DNA from: JAJXUB01 sp047974805
Lineage (GTDB): Bacteria > Actinomycetota > Actinomycetes > Actinomycetales > Dermatophilaceae
DNA length: 52,875 nt
NCBI GenBank assembly: GCA_047974805.1
Contig: JBKECS010000042.1
Coordinates: 1-52,875 of the forward strand
Direction: 5' to 3'
The notes beneath the pieces are model-generated. The model was not told the origin of the DNA. It did no database searches and saw only the letters and a list, made by a program, of their open reading frames with translations. The first letter of the stretch is position 1. Every line of letters begins with the position of its first letter. This document shows, in pieces, positions 33,064-41,636 of the stretch. Position numbers and translations under genes: made by a program.

Positions 33064-33921
33064 ATGACCGGCGTTCCCATCGAAGCCACCGATCCGTTCT
33101 ATGTTCCTCCGTATGCCTTTGACCGGCTCTCGCAGGTGCTCGACCTGTTGCAGGTCAGGCAGCAAGAACCGGGGCGGTTCGAAGCGCCGACGGCCGACGA
33201 GATGCCGATGGCTTCCGGTGGCATTCTCGTTGGCCAGGCTATCCTTGCGGCGCGGCACTGGTGCACCGACGCGGACCTGCAATCGGTCCAGGCAACATTC
33301 CTTCGCTCCGGGAGAACCGATCAGCCGGTGACGATCCAGCTGACCGAGCGTCTGCGGGGTCGTTCCCTCGTGGTGGCGGGGGTCGAGGTGGTGCAGGGCG
33401 ACCGCGACCTGATGGCGGGAACGATCGTGCTGAGCAGGCCGGGTCCAGACACGTTGGTCCACGCTGCCTCCGCACCGCCGTCGCTACCGAACGATCACCA
33501 CCTGGTGGCCCATGGCTTGGCCCCCTGGCAGGTGTGGGAACCCACGCCCCCCAGGTCGACACGGCAACCCGACGGGAATATCCGATTAGAGCTGTCGAGT
33601 ATCATCCCGGTAGAGGTCTCGGCGATCGGACCCTTGGCGCCGCAGGCGGTGCTGGCTCACTTCCTGGAGACGCTCGTCCAGCCGACGATCATCCGTGCAT
33701 GGTCCAGCCTGGAGGTGGCGGGGGTCGGCGGGCTGCCGACCAGGCTGGCTATTGCGAACAACCTCACCTGTCACGGGTCATCGATCCCGGTTGGCGAACC
33801 GATCGGGCTGGTGATCGAGGGTGTGCACGCCGGCCATGGCCGTTTCCACGGCCGAGCACAGGTGTTCGACGCGGGTGGCGCCATTGTGGCGTCCCTGGAT
33901 CAGTCGGGCGTGTTGCGCTAG
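33064..33921 (+). CDS. TesB-like acyl-CoA thioesterase (double hotdog)
   Basis: 285 aa with the layout of TesB-type thioesterases: first hotdog with SGGILVGQAILAARHW and RSGRTDQPVTIQLTERLRGRSLVVAGVEVVQGD, second ending in AQVFDAGGAIVASLDQSGVLR, the usual TesB C-terminal motif. It would hydrolyse an acyl-CoA to free acid and CoA, perhaps to relieve CoA sequestration or release a dead-end acid. ATG at 33064 lies 22 bases after the preceding stop; the frame from 32821 overlaps the FAD dehydrogenase. It is more divergent than housekeeping TesB, so a non-enzymatic role cannot be excluded. Confidence 0.78.
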   Translation: MTGVPIEATDPFYVPPYAFDRLSQVLDLLQVRQQEPGRFEAPTADEMPMASGGILVGQAILAARHWCTDADLQSVQATFLRSGRTDQPVTIQLTERLRGRSLVVAGVEVVQGDRDLMAGTIVLSRPGPDTLVHAASAPPSLPNDHHLVAHGLAPWQVWEPTPPRSTRQPDGNIRLELSSIIPVEVSAIGPLAPQAVLAHFLETLVQPTIIRAWSSLEVAGVGGLPTRLAIANNLTCHGSSIPVGEPIGLVIEGVHAGHGRFHGRAQVFDAGGAIVASLDQSGVLR

Positions 33922-33965
33922 CGAATCGAAAGCAGTCAGCATACGGAATCCACGAGAGGGGCAGC

Positions 33966-34721
33966 ATGACTGAGATGTCGGGCCAAACGGTAATCGTCAC
34001 CGGTGGTGGCCAGGGACAGGGTGCGGAGGAGGTGCGGCGGTTCGTTGCTGAGGGCGCCCATGTCGTCGTGGCGGATGTCGTAACCGAATCCGGTGAGCAG
34101 CTTGCCGCGGAGTTGGGCGATCGAGCCCGGTTCGCTCGCCTGGACGTCACCCAGGAGAAGGACTGGGGGGCACTGCTGGCATCGCTGGACGGATGGCCAC
34201 CGGTGCGGGTGCTCGTGAACAACGCCGGCGTGCACTGGTCGCGCCCGATCACCGAGGAGCCTGCCGCCGAATTGGAGCGGATGCTGCGAGTGAACGCGGT
34301 CGGTCCCCAGGTGGGTATCCGGTATGTCACCGAGCCGATGAGGCGTGCCGGCGGTGGGTCCATCATCAACATATGTTCGGTGCTGGCTCTGGTCGGCGCC
34401 ACCGGCAGTTCGTCCTATTCGACGTCCAAGTGGGCGCTGCGCGGTCTGACCAAATCGGCGGCAATGGAACTAGGAAAGTACGGAATCCGCGTCAACGCCG
34501 TCCACCCCGGCTATATCGAAACGCCGATGTTGGCCGAGGCGGCGGGTCCTGCCCGGACGGCCGACTACTACGATTACCTGCCCTTGGGTCGGCCCGCTCA
34601 GCCATCCGAAGTCGCGGATCTCGTGTTCTTCCTCGCCTCGTCGGCAAGCGCCTACCTGACCGGTGCGGACTTTGCGATCGACGGCGGGATGACGGCCGTG
34701 GCCGGCCCGCGCTATTGGTGA
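33966..34721 (+). CDS. SDR family oxidoreductase (FabG3/hydroxysteroid-dehydrogenase-like)
   Basis: 251-aa classical SDR with TGGGQGQG, VADVV after the second strand (NAD-type Asp), NNAGV, ICSVLALVG, YSTSK and an FAIDGGMT ending. The overall pattern resembles 3-alpha/20-beta-hydroxysteroid dehydrogenase-like FabG3 enzymes. ATG at 33966 follows GAGAGGGG; the frame from 33261 is a shadow of the thioesterase gene. It is the last gene of the 29501-34721 operon, followed after 3 bases by a strong terminator. Confidence 0.9.
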   Translation: MTEMSGQTVIVTGGGQGQGAEEVRRFVAEGAHVVVADVVTESGEQLAAELGDRARFARLDVTQEKDWGALLASLDGWPPVRVLVNNAGVHWSRPITEEPAAELERMLRVNAVGPQVGIRYVTEPMRRAGGGSIINICSVLALVGATGSSSYSTSKWALRGLTKSAAMELGKYGIRVNAVHPGYIETPMLAEAAGPARTADYYDYLPLGRPAQPSEVADLVFFLASSASAYLTGADFAIDGGMTAVAGPRYW

Positions 34722-34724
34722 ACA

Positions 34725-34759
34725 GTGACGGTGCCGCCCGTGCCGGGCGGCACCGTCAC
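34725..34759. terminator. Bidirectional terminator
   Basis: A perfect 15-bp stem (arm GTGACGGTGCCGCCC) with a 5-nt loop lies between the convergent SDR gene (ends 34721) and SnoaL-like gene (ends 34807). Being symmetric it can serve both operons. Confidence 0.82.
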
Positions 34760-34806
34760 CTCTCGAACCGGGCATCACGTATCGTGCGCCCACTCCTGCC
34801 GGACGC

Positions 34807-35250
34807 CTATGGTCGGGGCCAGTCCGGCTCGAGCCACTCGATGGTCAGCGAGGTCCGGGCGATCCTCCACACCTCACCCACGCGCGCGTAGGTGTCGGCA
34901 TACGTGGCGACGATGCGAACGGGTTGAGCGGCGCCTTGCTCCGTCCGCAAATCGAGCAGGTACCAGCGTCCGTTTGCCCGATCTCCGGAAATATCGATCT
35001 GCGGGTTGCCGGGTAGATGCCGACGGCTACCTGGGATACCCGTGTTGGCCATTATCGATGCATAACCGGCACGGATCGCGTCGGTCCCCGTAAATGTGCC
35101 GAAGGCTCCCAGTTCGCACACCGCATCGGTGGTGAACAGATCGACCAAGGTATCGATGTCTGCAGTGTCGTAGGCCCAGCAGTAGTCGTACTTCAGCTGT
35201 TCTATGGCGCGCAGGTCGAGCAAATGGCGCACAGAGGTTTCCGTTGGCAT
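34807..35250 (-). CDS. SnoaL/NTF2-fold protein
   Basis: 147 aa. The pattern is clear for the SnoaL-like_4 type: LRAIEQLKYDYCWAYDTADIDTLVDLFTTDAVCELG, then a long strand NGRWYLLDLRTEQG and a VRIVATYADTYARVGEVWRI ending. These proteins often accompany steroid, terpenoid or aromatic catabolic genes as isomerases or dehydratases. ATG at 35250 has GGAG at 8 nt; a GTG at 35259 is possible. It is the last gene of the minus-strand unit starting at 36785. Confidence 0.84.
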   Translation of the reverse strand: MPTETSVRHLLDLRAIEQLKYDYCWAYDTADIDTLVDLFTTDAVCELGAFGTFTGTDAIRAGYASIMANTGIPGSRRHLPGNPQIDISGDRANGRWYLLDLRTEQGAAQPVRIVATYADTYARVGEVWRIARTSLTIEWLEPDWPRP

Positions 35251-35309
35251 TGCACCCACTCCGTTCAGTCGTGATCCACGTTGTGATAGCTATCGATGGT
35301 TGGCATAGA

Positions 35310-36374
35310 TCAAAGAGATGTCTGCTGCGGCCCGTCGGGCAGTTCTTCCGCGAGCGCGAAGAGGACATCGTAGGAGTCACGGAGTGCATCCCGGTCGGCG
35401 GGCACCGCACTGCCGCCGAGGGGGATCTGCTGCATCCCAGCAACATTGACCAGCATGAGCGTGTCAACCACGTCGCGGTATCGCCCGATCTGTGCCGCGC
35501 ACTCCGCGGGAGTTCCTGCAATGGTCAGGGCCTCGACGATGTCGTCCGGGATCTGGTTGGCGGCATCCTCGGCGCCCTCTTGTCTAATGCAGTCAAGCAG
35601 TCGATCGATGAACTGTCCGTATCCCTGATCGCGAAGCAGCCGCTCATAGTGCGGGTGTGGCTTCACAGCGAAGAGATCGACCATGGCCTGCCGCGCGCGG
35701 CGCCTGGCCAGATCACCGTCGGTGTGCGCCGCGACAAAAGCTGCTGCGGACACGGTGAAGCGCTCCCGGGGGCTTTGTGCGCGAGCAGCCGCGCCGACGT
35801 CAGCGAGAAACTCCACCGATTGCAGGGCCCCGAGTCCGATCCCATCGGCAACCTCGGATGCCAGGCGCATCATCCGAGGGGAGGTGGCGGCCAAGATGAT
35901 CGGCATGGACTCCCGTACCAGCTCGGCCTGCGGGCGCCACCCGCGGATCGAATGTCGGTTCCCATCGAAGGAGACCGGGGACCCGACTTGAGTGCTCGTG
36001 ACGAGACGGAGCACCTCGACGTAGTCGCGCATCTTGGCCAGCGGTTGTCTCACCGGGGTCCCATGACCGTCGCGGTTCATGATGTCGTTCCCGCTGCCCA
36101 CGGCAAGGATGAATCGTCCGTGAGCGAGCTGGTCGAGATCGATCGCACTCATGCCGGCGGCCAGCGGTGTCCGGGCGTGGGCATTCAGGACATAGGCGCC
36201 GACGCCCACCCGCTCGGTAGCGGCAGCGATGGCCGTGGCGGGAACGAATCCGCTGCGCCACGACTCCGGCACAAAGACGGTGTCAAAGCCGGCCTGCTCC
36301 GCTCGGACGCCAAGACCGACGAGGTCCGGCACGCTGAGTCCTCCACCCCCGGCGAGCATGATCCCCAAATCCAT
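35310..36374 (-). CDS. Luciferase-like (LLM) flavin/F420-dependent oxidoreductase
   Basis: 354-aa TIM-barrel oxidoreductase of the bacterial luciferase-like superfamily. GLGVRAEQAGFDTVFVPES, ATERVGVGAYV, DLDQLAHGRFILAVGSGN and SMPIILAATSPRMMRLASEVADGIGLG are family blocks. Members use F420 (dehydrogenases and reductases) or FMNH2 (monooxygenases); actinobacterial context makes F420 plausible. ATG at 36374 follows AAAGGGG. It lies between two NTF2-fold genes. It could oxygenate or reduce a ring intermediate; no closer call is justified. Confidence 0.9.
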   Translation of the reverse strand: MDLGIMLAGGGGLSVPDLVGLGVRAEQAGFDTVFVPESWRSGFVPATAIAAATERVGVGAYVLNAHARTPLAAGMSAIDLDQLAHGRFILAVGSGNDIMNRDGHGTPVRQPLAKMRDYVEVLRLVTSTQVGSPVSFDGNRHSIRGWRPQAELVRESMPIILAATSPRMMRLASEVADGIGLGALQSVEFLADVGAAARAQSPRERFTVSAAAFVAAHTDGDLARRRARQAMVDLFAVKPHPHYERLLRDQGYGQFIDRLLDCIRQEGAEDAANQIPDDIVEALTIAGTPAECAAQIGRYRDVVDTLMLVNVAGMQQIPLGGSAVPADRDALRDSYDVLFALAEELPDGPQQTSL

Positions 36375-36410
36375 CGTGTGTCCCCTTTCGTCTTCGGCGA
36401 ACTTCTCGAT

Positions 36411-36785
36411 TCAGTCGGTGGCGGCGCAGGAATGCCATGACACGAACTGCCGGGCATCGCCGGTCTGTGCCCAGACAGCGGTGAAGTGCAACCGCACCTC
36501 CATCTGGCCCGCCGCGGATTCGGTGAGTGCGGTGGCCCGTCCGGTGACGACGATGGTCGACCCGAAGGTCCGGGCGACAGCATCGGGGGTCGTGACGTGG
36601 AGGTACCGGAAGGCGCCGGCCCGCAAGGCCGCCAGATAGGAATCTTTGGTATCCACCATCCCGTTGGAGTGGATGTAGACCAGATCGTTGGAGAACAGCG
36701 AATCCAGTAGGTCGAGGTCGTTGGCAATGAGCGCTGACCAGCGGGTCTGCTCCAGCTCTAGCCCGGTTGATGAGCTTGTGTCCAC
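36411..36785 (-). CDS. NTF2-fold protein, DUF4440-like
   Basis: 124 aa of the NTF2-like/DUF4440 type: LEQTRWSALIANDLDLLDSLFSNDLVYIHSNG and VVTGRATALTESAAGQMEVRLHFTAVWAQ. It is the smallest of the cluster's four NTF2-fold proteins. GTG at 36785 is the start, with AGGAGG 4-5 nt upstream. It is the first gene of the minus-strand unit divergent from the Liv-type transporter operon, and the palindrome at 36839-36861 lies between. Isomerase or binding function is possible; nothing in the sequence decides. Confidence 0.78.
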   Translation of the reverse strand: MDTSSSTGLELEQTRWSALIANDLDLLDSLFSNDLVYIHSNGMVDTKDSYLAALRAGAFRYLHVTTPDAVARTFGSTIVVTGRATALTESAAGQMEVRLHFTAVWAQTGDARQFVSWHSCAATD

Positions 36786-36838
36786 GTTGCCTCCTGAGGC
36801 GGCCGATTTTGGCAGCGGTCGCCAAACAGCCGAAATTA

Positions 36839-36861
36839 TAATTGACGTCGAACGTGAGATC
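36839..36861. promoter_or_regulatory. Cluster operator, site 10
   Basis: Left half TAATTGACG, spacer tcgaa, right half CGTGAGATC. It lies 53 nt from the minus start (36785) and 62 nt from the plus start (36924), so it could control both. TTGACG inside the left half with TAGCGT 18 nt later could be the plus-strand promoter. Confidence 0.7.
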
Positions 36862-36923
36862 TAGGTAGCGTATCTGACGCAGACCGCGATGGGCGGTGCG
36901 ACGACTGATCGGGGCATTGTGCA

Positions 36924-38873
36924 ATGACAGCAGTTCAGTTCGCCTTGCTGGGTCTCGGCCTCGGTGGTGCCTATGCGCTGCTTGCACTGGGGCTGGTCAC
37001 CATCTATCGGGGAACCGGGGTCCTGAACTTCGCGCAGGGCGCGGTCGCAATGGTCTCCGCCTACGCGTTCTTCACCCTGCGAGACGACTTCGGATGGCCG
37101 GCCTATCTGGCCGGGCTGGTCACGGTTGTGTTGGCCGGCCTGCTCGGTGTCGGGTTCTACCTCGGGGTGATGCGTCAGCTTCGCAACTCGCCCGTGCTAG
37201 CTCGCATCGTGGCGACACTTGCGCTGCTCATCTTTCTGCAGGGCCTTGCCCTCGTCGTCTTCGACGTCGCCACCCGGACCCCTGCTCCGGTCGCTCCCTC
37301 CGCGCCCCTGCAAGTCCTCGGACACCAGATTCCGCGGGATCGGTTCATCCTCGCTGCCGTCGCCGTCGTCCTCGCCGTCGTGCTGTCGATCATTTCCCGC
37401 CGGACCCGAGTCGGCCTCGCGGTTCGGGCGATTTCCGATAGTGAAAAGGGCGCATCCCTCAGCGGCCTCTCTCCGGTGACCATTGGTGCGTCGACCTGGG
37501 CGGTTGGCTTCATCCTGGCTGCCGTCGCTGGCGTGCTGATCAGCCCCATTGCCGGCCTGGACGCCAACGTCCTAACGCTGCTGATCGTCCCGGTCTTCGC
37601 CGCGGCGCTCATTGCGCGCTTTACCAATTTCGGCGTCGCCGTCGTCGTCGGTTTGCTGTTGGGGATGGCACAGTCGGTGCTCCAGCTGGCCCCACCCGAC
37701 GGTGCCTGGTGGACCTGGCTTTGGACCGGCACCGGCCGAGCTCAGGCCATCCCTGCCCTCGTGGTCATCCTCGCCATGGTCATGTCTGGTCGCCTCCTAC
37801 CGGCTCGCGGAGAAGTCGTCCGCGGGCGACTGCCGATCAGCCTGCCGGCTCGTTATCGGATCATCGGTCCGCTCATCGGCCTCGTCCTGGGTGTCGCCTT
37901 CATCTTGACCGTCCGCTCTGCCTGGCTGGCCGCATTCGTGGTCACCCTGGCCGGCACGCTCATCGCCTTGTCCGTCGTCATCGTCACCGGGTTCGTTGGG
38001 CAGATTTCCCTGGCGCAGGTGACCTTTGCGGGGATCGGCGGTCTCGTCACCGCGCTGCTATCGGCGCACCTGCCGTTCCTCCTGGTCATCGTCATCAGCG
38101 GAGCTATCGCCATGATCGTCGGGTTTATCGTCGGTCTGCCCTCGCTGCGAGTGCGCGGCCCGAGTCTTGCCCTGGTAACCCTCGCCGTTGCCTACATCTG
38201 TCAGGTGGCCGTCTTTTCGGACGGACGAATCTTCGGCGGAATCGGCTTCAACAGGGTGAGTGACCCGGCTCTCTTCGGCTGGGACATGTCGCGAACGTCC
38301 TACGCCATCTTCGTCCTCGTCGTTGTGCTACTGGCGATCAGCGGGACTTCGGCCCTGCGCATGTCGACCTTGGGTAAGCGCGCCTTGGCAGTTCGCGAGA
38401 ACGAGGCGGCAGCCGTTGCCGCCGGCATCAATCTGCGGCTATACAAGCTCGGCGCCTTCGGACTGTCTGCGCTCATGGCCGGGATCGGTGGGTCGTTGCT
38501 GGGCTATCAAGCAAATGTTTTCGCATACGAACGGTTCAGCGTCTTTGAATCGCTGCACGTCGTTGCCATGACCTACATCGGCGGAATCGGGATGGCCAGC
38601 GGCGCCGTCTTTGGCGGGTTGGGTGCAAGCGGCGGACTCTTCTCCCAACTCCTGTCCACCTGGGGCATTGGGAGTTACCAGGCGCTGATCGCTGGAGGGG
38701 TGCTCATGATCGCTCTGCAGTTGCACCCTGACGGGTTGGCGTCTCTGGCTGACAGTGTCCGAAAAATGCTCAAACGTCGACGGTCGCCGAGCGATGTGGA
38801 ATCGGTCCGGGGGGCGTCTGAGCTGGAAGTAGACAATTCAAAAGTCGACAATGTGGAAGAGAGCATCCGATGA
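36924..38873 (+). CDS. Fused LivH-LivM branched-chain-type ABC permease
   Basis: 649-aa polytopic membrane protein. The N-terminal half (about 1-290) is LivH-like (LLGLGLGGAYALLALGLVTIYRGTGVLNFAQGA), the C-terminal half (about 315-625) LivM-like (GFVGQISLAQVTFAGIGGLVTALL, SLRVRGPSLALVTLAVAYICQ). Each half has several membrane segments and its own ATPase-contact region. The tail after 615 is hydrophilic and charged. One polypeptide therefore supplies both permeases of an importer for an amino acid, amide or organic acid. ATG at 36924 has only a weak upstream GGGC. The stop overlaps the binding protein start (ATGA). Confidence 0.93.
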   Translation: MTAVQFALLGLGLGGAYALLALGLVTIYRGTGVLNFAQGAVAMVSAYAFFTLRDDFGWPAYLAGLVTVVLAGLLGVGFYLGVMRQLRNSPVLARIVATLALLIFLQGLALVVFDVATRTPAPVAPSAPLQVLGHQIPRDRFILAAVAVVLAVVLSIISRRTRVGLAVRAISDSEKGASLSGLSPVTIGASTWAVGFILAAVAGVLISPIAGLDANVLTLLIVPVFAAALIARFTNFGVAVVVGLLLGMAQSVLQLAPPDGAWWTWLWTGTGRAQAIPALVVILAMVMSGRLLPARGEVVRGRLPISLPARYRIIGPLIGLVLGVAFILTVRSAWLAAFVVTLAGTLIALSVVIVTGFVGQISLAQVTFAGIGGLVTALLSAHLPFLLVIVISGAIAMIVGFIVGLPSLRVRGPSLALVTLAVAYICQVAVFSDGRIFGGIGFNRVSDPALFGWDMSRTSYAIFVLVVVLLAISGTSALRMSTLGKRALAVRENEAAAVAAGINLRLYKLGAFGLSALMAGIGGSLLGYQANVFAYERFSVFESLHVVAMTYIGGIGMASGAVFGGLGASGGLFSQLLSTWGIGSYQALIAGGVLMIALQLHPDGLASLADSVRKMLKRRRSPSDVESVRGASELEVDNSKVDNVEESIR

Positions 38874-40129
38874 ACACCAAAGTCCAGAAGAAGTTCGTTG
38901 GCGTGATGGCGAGCTGTGTGGCGGCCCTACTCTTGGCCAACTGCGGATCGGATAGCGGTGGCGGGTCCAGCGACGGAGGCCTTCAGGGTGAGCCCGTCAA
39001 GTTGGGGTCGATCCTCACCATCGAGCACCCGGCCTGGAACAACCAGGTCATGAAGGATGTCAACGCTGCCTTCTCGAAGTACATCAATGATGAGTTGGGC
39101 GGCATCGACGGGCGCCCGGTGCAAGTCGAGTCCTGTGACGACCAGGGTGACCCTGCCAAGACCACCCAGTGCATGAACAACCTCATCGATTCCGGCGTCG
39201 TCGCCTTCGTTAACAACTCGTCCCTGGCGTTTGGCGCGAACGCCCTGCCCGGTATGGAAAAGGAAGGGCTGGCCAACATCGGCGGATGGCCGGTTTCCGG
39301 GGCGGAATACAGCAGCGACCACGAGTTCCTGACCTCCCCCGGTGCTTCCGGCTCGTATCCCTCCTTGGCGGTGTTCGCCCGCGGCCAGGGAGCAAACACA
39401 TTGGCGATGATGTACTCCAACACGCCATCAGGGCAGGCGGCCTCCGATCAGATCGAGGCTTTGTGGAAGCAACTCGGTGGTGGGCAATACACCGGTGTTG
39501 AGTTCGACCCAGCCGCTCCCGACCTCACCCCCGCGGTGTCCCGGATGGCGGCCGCCAAGGCGGACGCAGTCCTACTCGCCGTGGGTGAAGGTGCCGCGGC
39601 TCGCCTCTTCCAGGCCGTGAAGATTGCCGGGGTCAAGGGAATGGTCGCGGCGACATCCGCGGCGGCCGGCGCCAAGGTCCGTGCTGCGGCCGGTGACGCG
39701 ATGGAAGGCGTCTACCTTTCGCTGGCAGCCGTGCCCGCCGACTATGACCGGGAGGACGCCAAGACGTACAGCAAGGTCATGGCGGACAACTCACCCGACA
39801 CCGAGTTGACCAATCAGGCAGCGGTCGCGGCCTCCGGGATGATGGCCGCCTACGACATCCTCTCGGAGATCAGCGGCGATATCACCAAGGAGTCCGTGCT
39901 CAAGCAGGTGCAGGCAACCAGCACGTGGAAGGGTTTCCTGGTCCACTCCTATGACCGGGCGAACGCTCCCAAGGCCCTTCCGGCCGTGGGGAACCCCTAC
40001 AACCTGGTGGTGAAGTACTCCAAGGATGCGTTCGAGCCGGTCTCGTTCGACGCCACGGGTGACGTCGCCAACTACGTCGAAGAGGACGGGTCCCTGACCT
40101 GGATCTCTGCCGGTCCCAAGGGCAGCTGA
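38870..40129 (+). CDS. Liv-type ABC substrate-binding lipoprotein
   Basis: 419-aa binding protein of the LivK/periplasmic type I family. The signal peptide ends at lipobox LLANC (about residue 25), followed by a Gly/Ser linker. VKLGSILTIEHPAWNNQV, GGIDGRPVQVESCDDQGDPAKT and AVSRMAAAKADAVLLAVGEGAAARLF follow the family pattern. It overlaps the LivHM gene by four bases. Such proteins in catabolic clusters often bind aromatic or alicyclic acids rather than amino acids. The ligand here is unknown; it may differ from those of the two SsuA-type proteins. Confidence 0.92.
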   Translation: MNTKVQKKFVGVMASCVAALLLANCGSDSGGGSSDGGLQGEPVKLGSILTIEHPAWNNQVMKDVNAAFSKYINDELGGIDGRPVQVESCDDQGDPAKTTQCMNNLIDSGVVAFVNNSSLAFGANALPGMEKEGLANIGGWPVSGAEYSSDHEFLTSPGASGSYPSLAVFARGQGANTLAMMYSNTPSGQAASDQIEALWKQLGGGQYTGVEFDPAAPDLTPAVSRMAAAKADAVLLAVGEGAAARLFQAVKIAGVKGMVAATSAAAGAKVRAAAGDAMEGVYLSLAAVPADYDREDAKTYSKVMADNSPDTELTNQAAVAASGMMAAYDILSEISGDITKESVLKQVQATSTWKGFLVHSYDRANAPKALPAVGNPYNLVVKYSKDAFEPVSFDATGDVANYVEEDGSLTWISAGPKGS

Positions 40130-40148
40130 CGAGATACGGCATACCGGG

Positions 40149-40880
40149 ATGAGCATGCTCGAAGTACACGACCTCACGGTGCGCTATGGGGGGGTCACCG
40201 CCCTTGACAGCGTCAACATGGAGATCCCCCAAGGCGCCTTTCACGGCCTGATCGGACCCAACGGCGCCGGGAAGACCACGATGATCGATGCCATCACCGG
40301 GATGACGCGGTGCTCCGGCACCGTACGGTTTGGCGGTGAGCCGGTCGACCGTTGGCCGGCTCACCGCCGAAGCGGGGCTGGGCTTGTCCGAACATTCCAG
40401 TCCTTGGAACTCTTCAACGAGTTGACCGCCAGAGAGAACCTCGAAACCTATGCCGGGGTGAAGGATCACGATCGTGCCCAGGCAGCCGTCGATGAGGCGC
40501 TCGACCTTATGGACATCGGATGGGCGGCGGAGCTGTACCCGTCCGAGCTCTCACATGGTCAGGCCCGTTTGCTCTCCGTGGCCCGGGCTCTGGCGGGCCA
40601 GCCGCGACTGCTGCTGCTCGATGAGCCCGCCGCGGGGCTCGACGCAGACGAGTCGCAATGGTTGGGCCGCCGCTTGCGGGCACTCGTAGACGAGCGGGGA
40701 TTGACCATCCTGTTGGTGGATCACGATGTCGAACTGATCATGAACGTCTGCGACCAGATCCTGGTGCTCGACTTCGGCAAGCAGATCGGGTCGGGAACGC
40801 CTGAGGAGGTCCGCCATGATCCGGCCGTTGTTCGTGCCTATCTCGGTGGGGACCTGGCAGAAGACGGAGAACCAGCATGA
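40149..40880 (+). CDS. Liv-type ABC ATPase (LivG-like)
   Basis: 243-aa ATPase. Walker A GPNGAGKTT, signature LSHGQARLLSVARALA, Walker B LLLLDEPAAGLDADES and H-loop LLVDHDVELIM are intact. The C-terminal LDFGKQIGSGTPEEVRHDPAVVRAYLG is characteristic of LivG. ATG at 40149 (a second in-frame ATG is at 40155). It works with the LivF-like ATPase it overlaps by four bases and with the fused permease. Confidence 0.93.
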   Translation: MSMLEVHDLTVRYGGVTALDSVNMEIPQGAFHGLIGPNGAGKTTMIDAITGMTRCSGTVRFGGEPVDRWPAHRRSGAGLVRTFQSLELFNELTARENLETYAGVKDHDRAQAAVDEALDLMDIGWAAELYPSELSHGQARLLSVARALAGQPRLLLLDEPAAGLDADESQWLGRRLRALVDERGLTILLVDHDVELIMNVCDQILVLDFGKQIGSGTPEEVRHDPAVVRAYLGGDLAEDGEPA

Positions 40881-41617
40881 CGACATCGCCGACGGCTGCG
40901 GCAACGACTTCGCAAGATGCCCAGGAACTCCTGCTCGACATCCGCGGGCTGACGGCCGGTTATGGCGGCGTGACAATCCTGCGGGATGTGTCGATCAGCG
41001 TCGCCCCCGGGGAGATCGTCAGCCTGCTCGGACCCAACGGGGCCGGCAAGACGACGACGCTGCTGGCCTGCTCAGGGTTTGTTCGCGCCACGAGCGGCGA
41101 CATTCGCCTGTCCGGCCGCTCGATTCGCGGGGTGGCCCCACACCTGATTGCCCGGCAGTCGATGGCGCACATTCCCGAGGACCGGTCCTTGTGGCCCACG
41201 CTGACAGTCGATGAACATCTGCGGCTGACCAGGAAACCCGGTGCCATCGACCCCTACGAATTGTTCCCGGAGATCGCCCGGATGAAGAACAAGCGGGCTG
41301 GGGTCATGTCCGGTGGGGAACAGCAGATGCTTGCGATGTCCCGCGCGCTGGCGTCCAACCCTCAGGTGCTGCTCGTAGACGAGATGTCCTTGGGTCTGGC
41401 TCCCGTCATTGTGGAACGCCTGTTTGCGACCCTTAAAGAGATCGTTGAACGTCAACGCATTGGTGTGTTGCTCGTCGAGCAGCATGTGCAACTGGCGCTT
41501 GAGTATGCCGACCGCGGCTACGTCCTCGCCGGCGGGCGTTTGCGAACGAGCGGCACAGCCGCTGAACTCGAAGACCGCTGGGACGAGATCCACGCTTCAT
41601 ACCTCGGAACGGCCTGA
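40877..41617 (+). CDS. Liv-type ABC ATPase (LivF-like)
   Basis: 246-aa ATPase. Walker A GPNGAGKTTT, signature MSGGEQQMLAMSRALA, Walker B VLLVDEMSLGLAP (the LivF-type MSLGLAP is present) and VEQHVQLAL for the H-loop. The N-terminus carries a short Thr/Ala-rich extension before LLLDIRGLTAGYGGV. ATGA overlap with the LivG-like gene. This completes a full importer of fused permease, lipoprotein and two ATPases. Confidence 0.93.
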   Translation: MTTSPTAAATTSQDAQELLLDIRGLTAGYGGVTILRDVSISVAPGEIVSLLGPNGAGKTTTLLACSGFVRATSGDIRLSGRSIRGVAPHLIARQSMAHIPEDRSLWPTLTVDEHLRLTRKPGAIDPYELFPEIARMKNKRAGVMSGGEQQMLAMSRALASNPQVLLVDEMSLGLAPVIVERLFATLKEIVERQRIGVLLVEQHVQLALEYADRGYVLAGGRLRTSGTAAELEDRWDEIHASYLGTA

Positions 41618-41636
41618 ATTTCCCAAGGAGAGCTAG

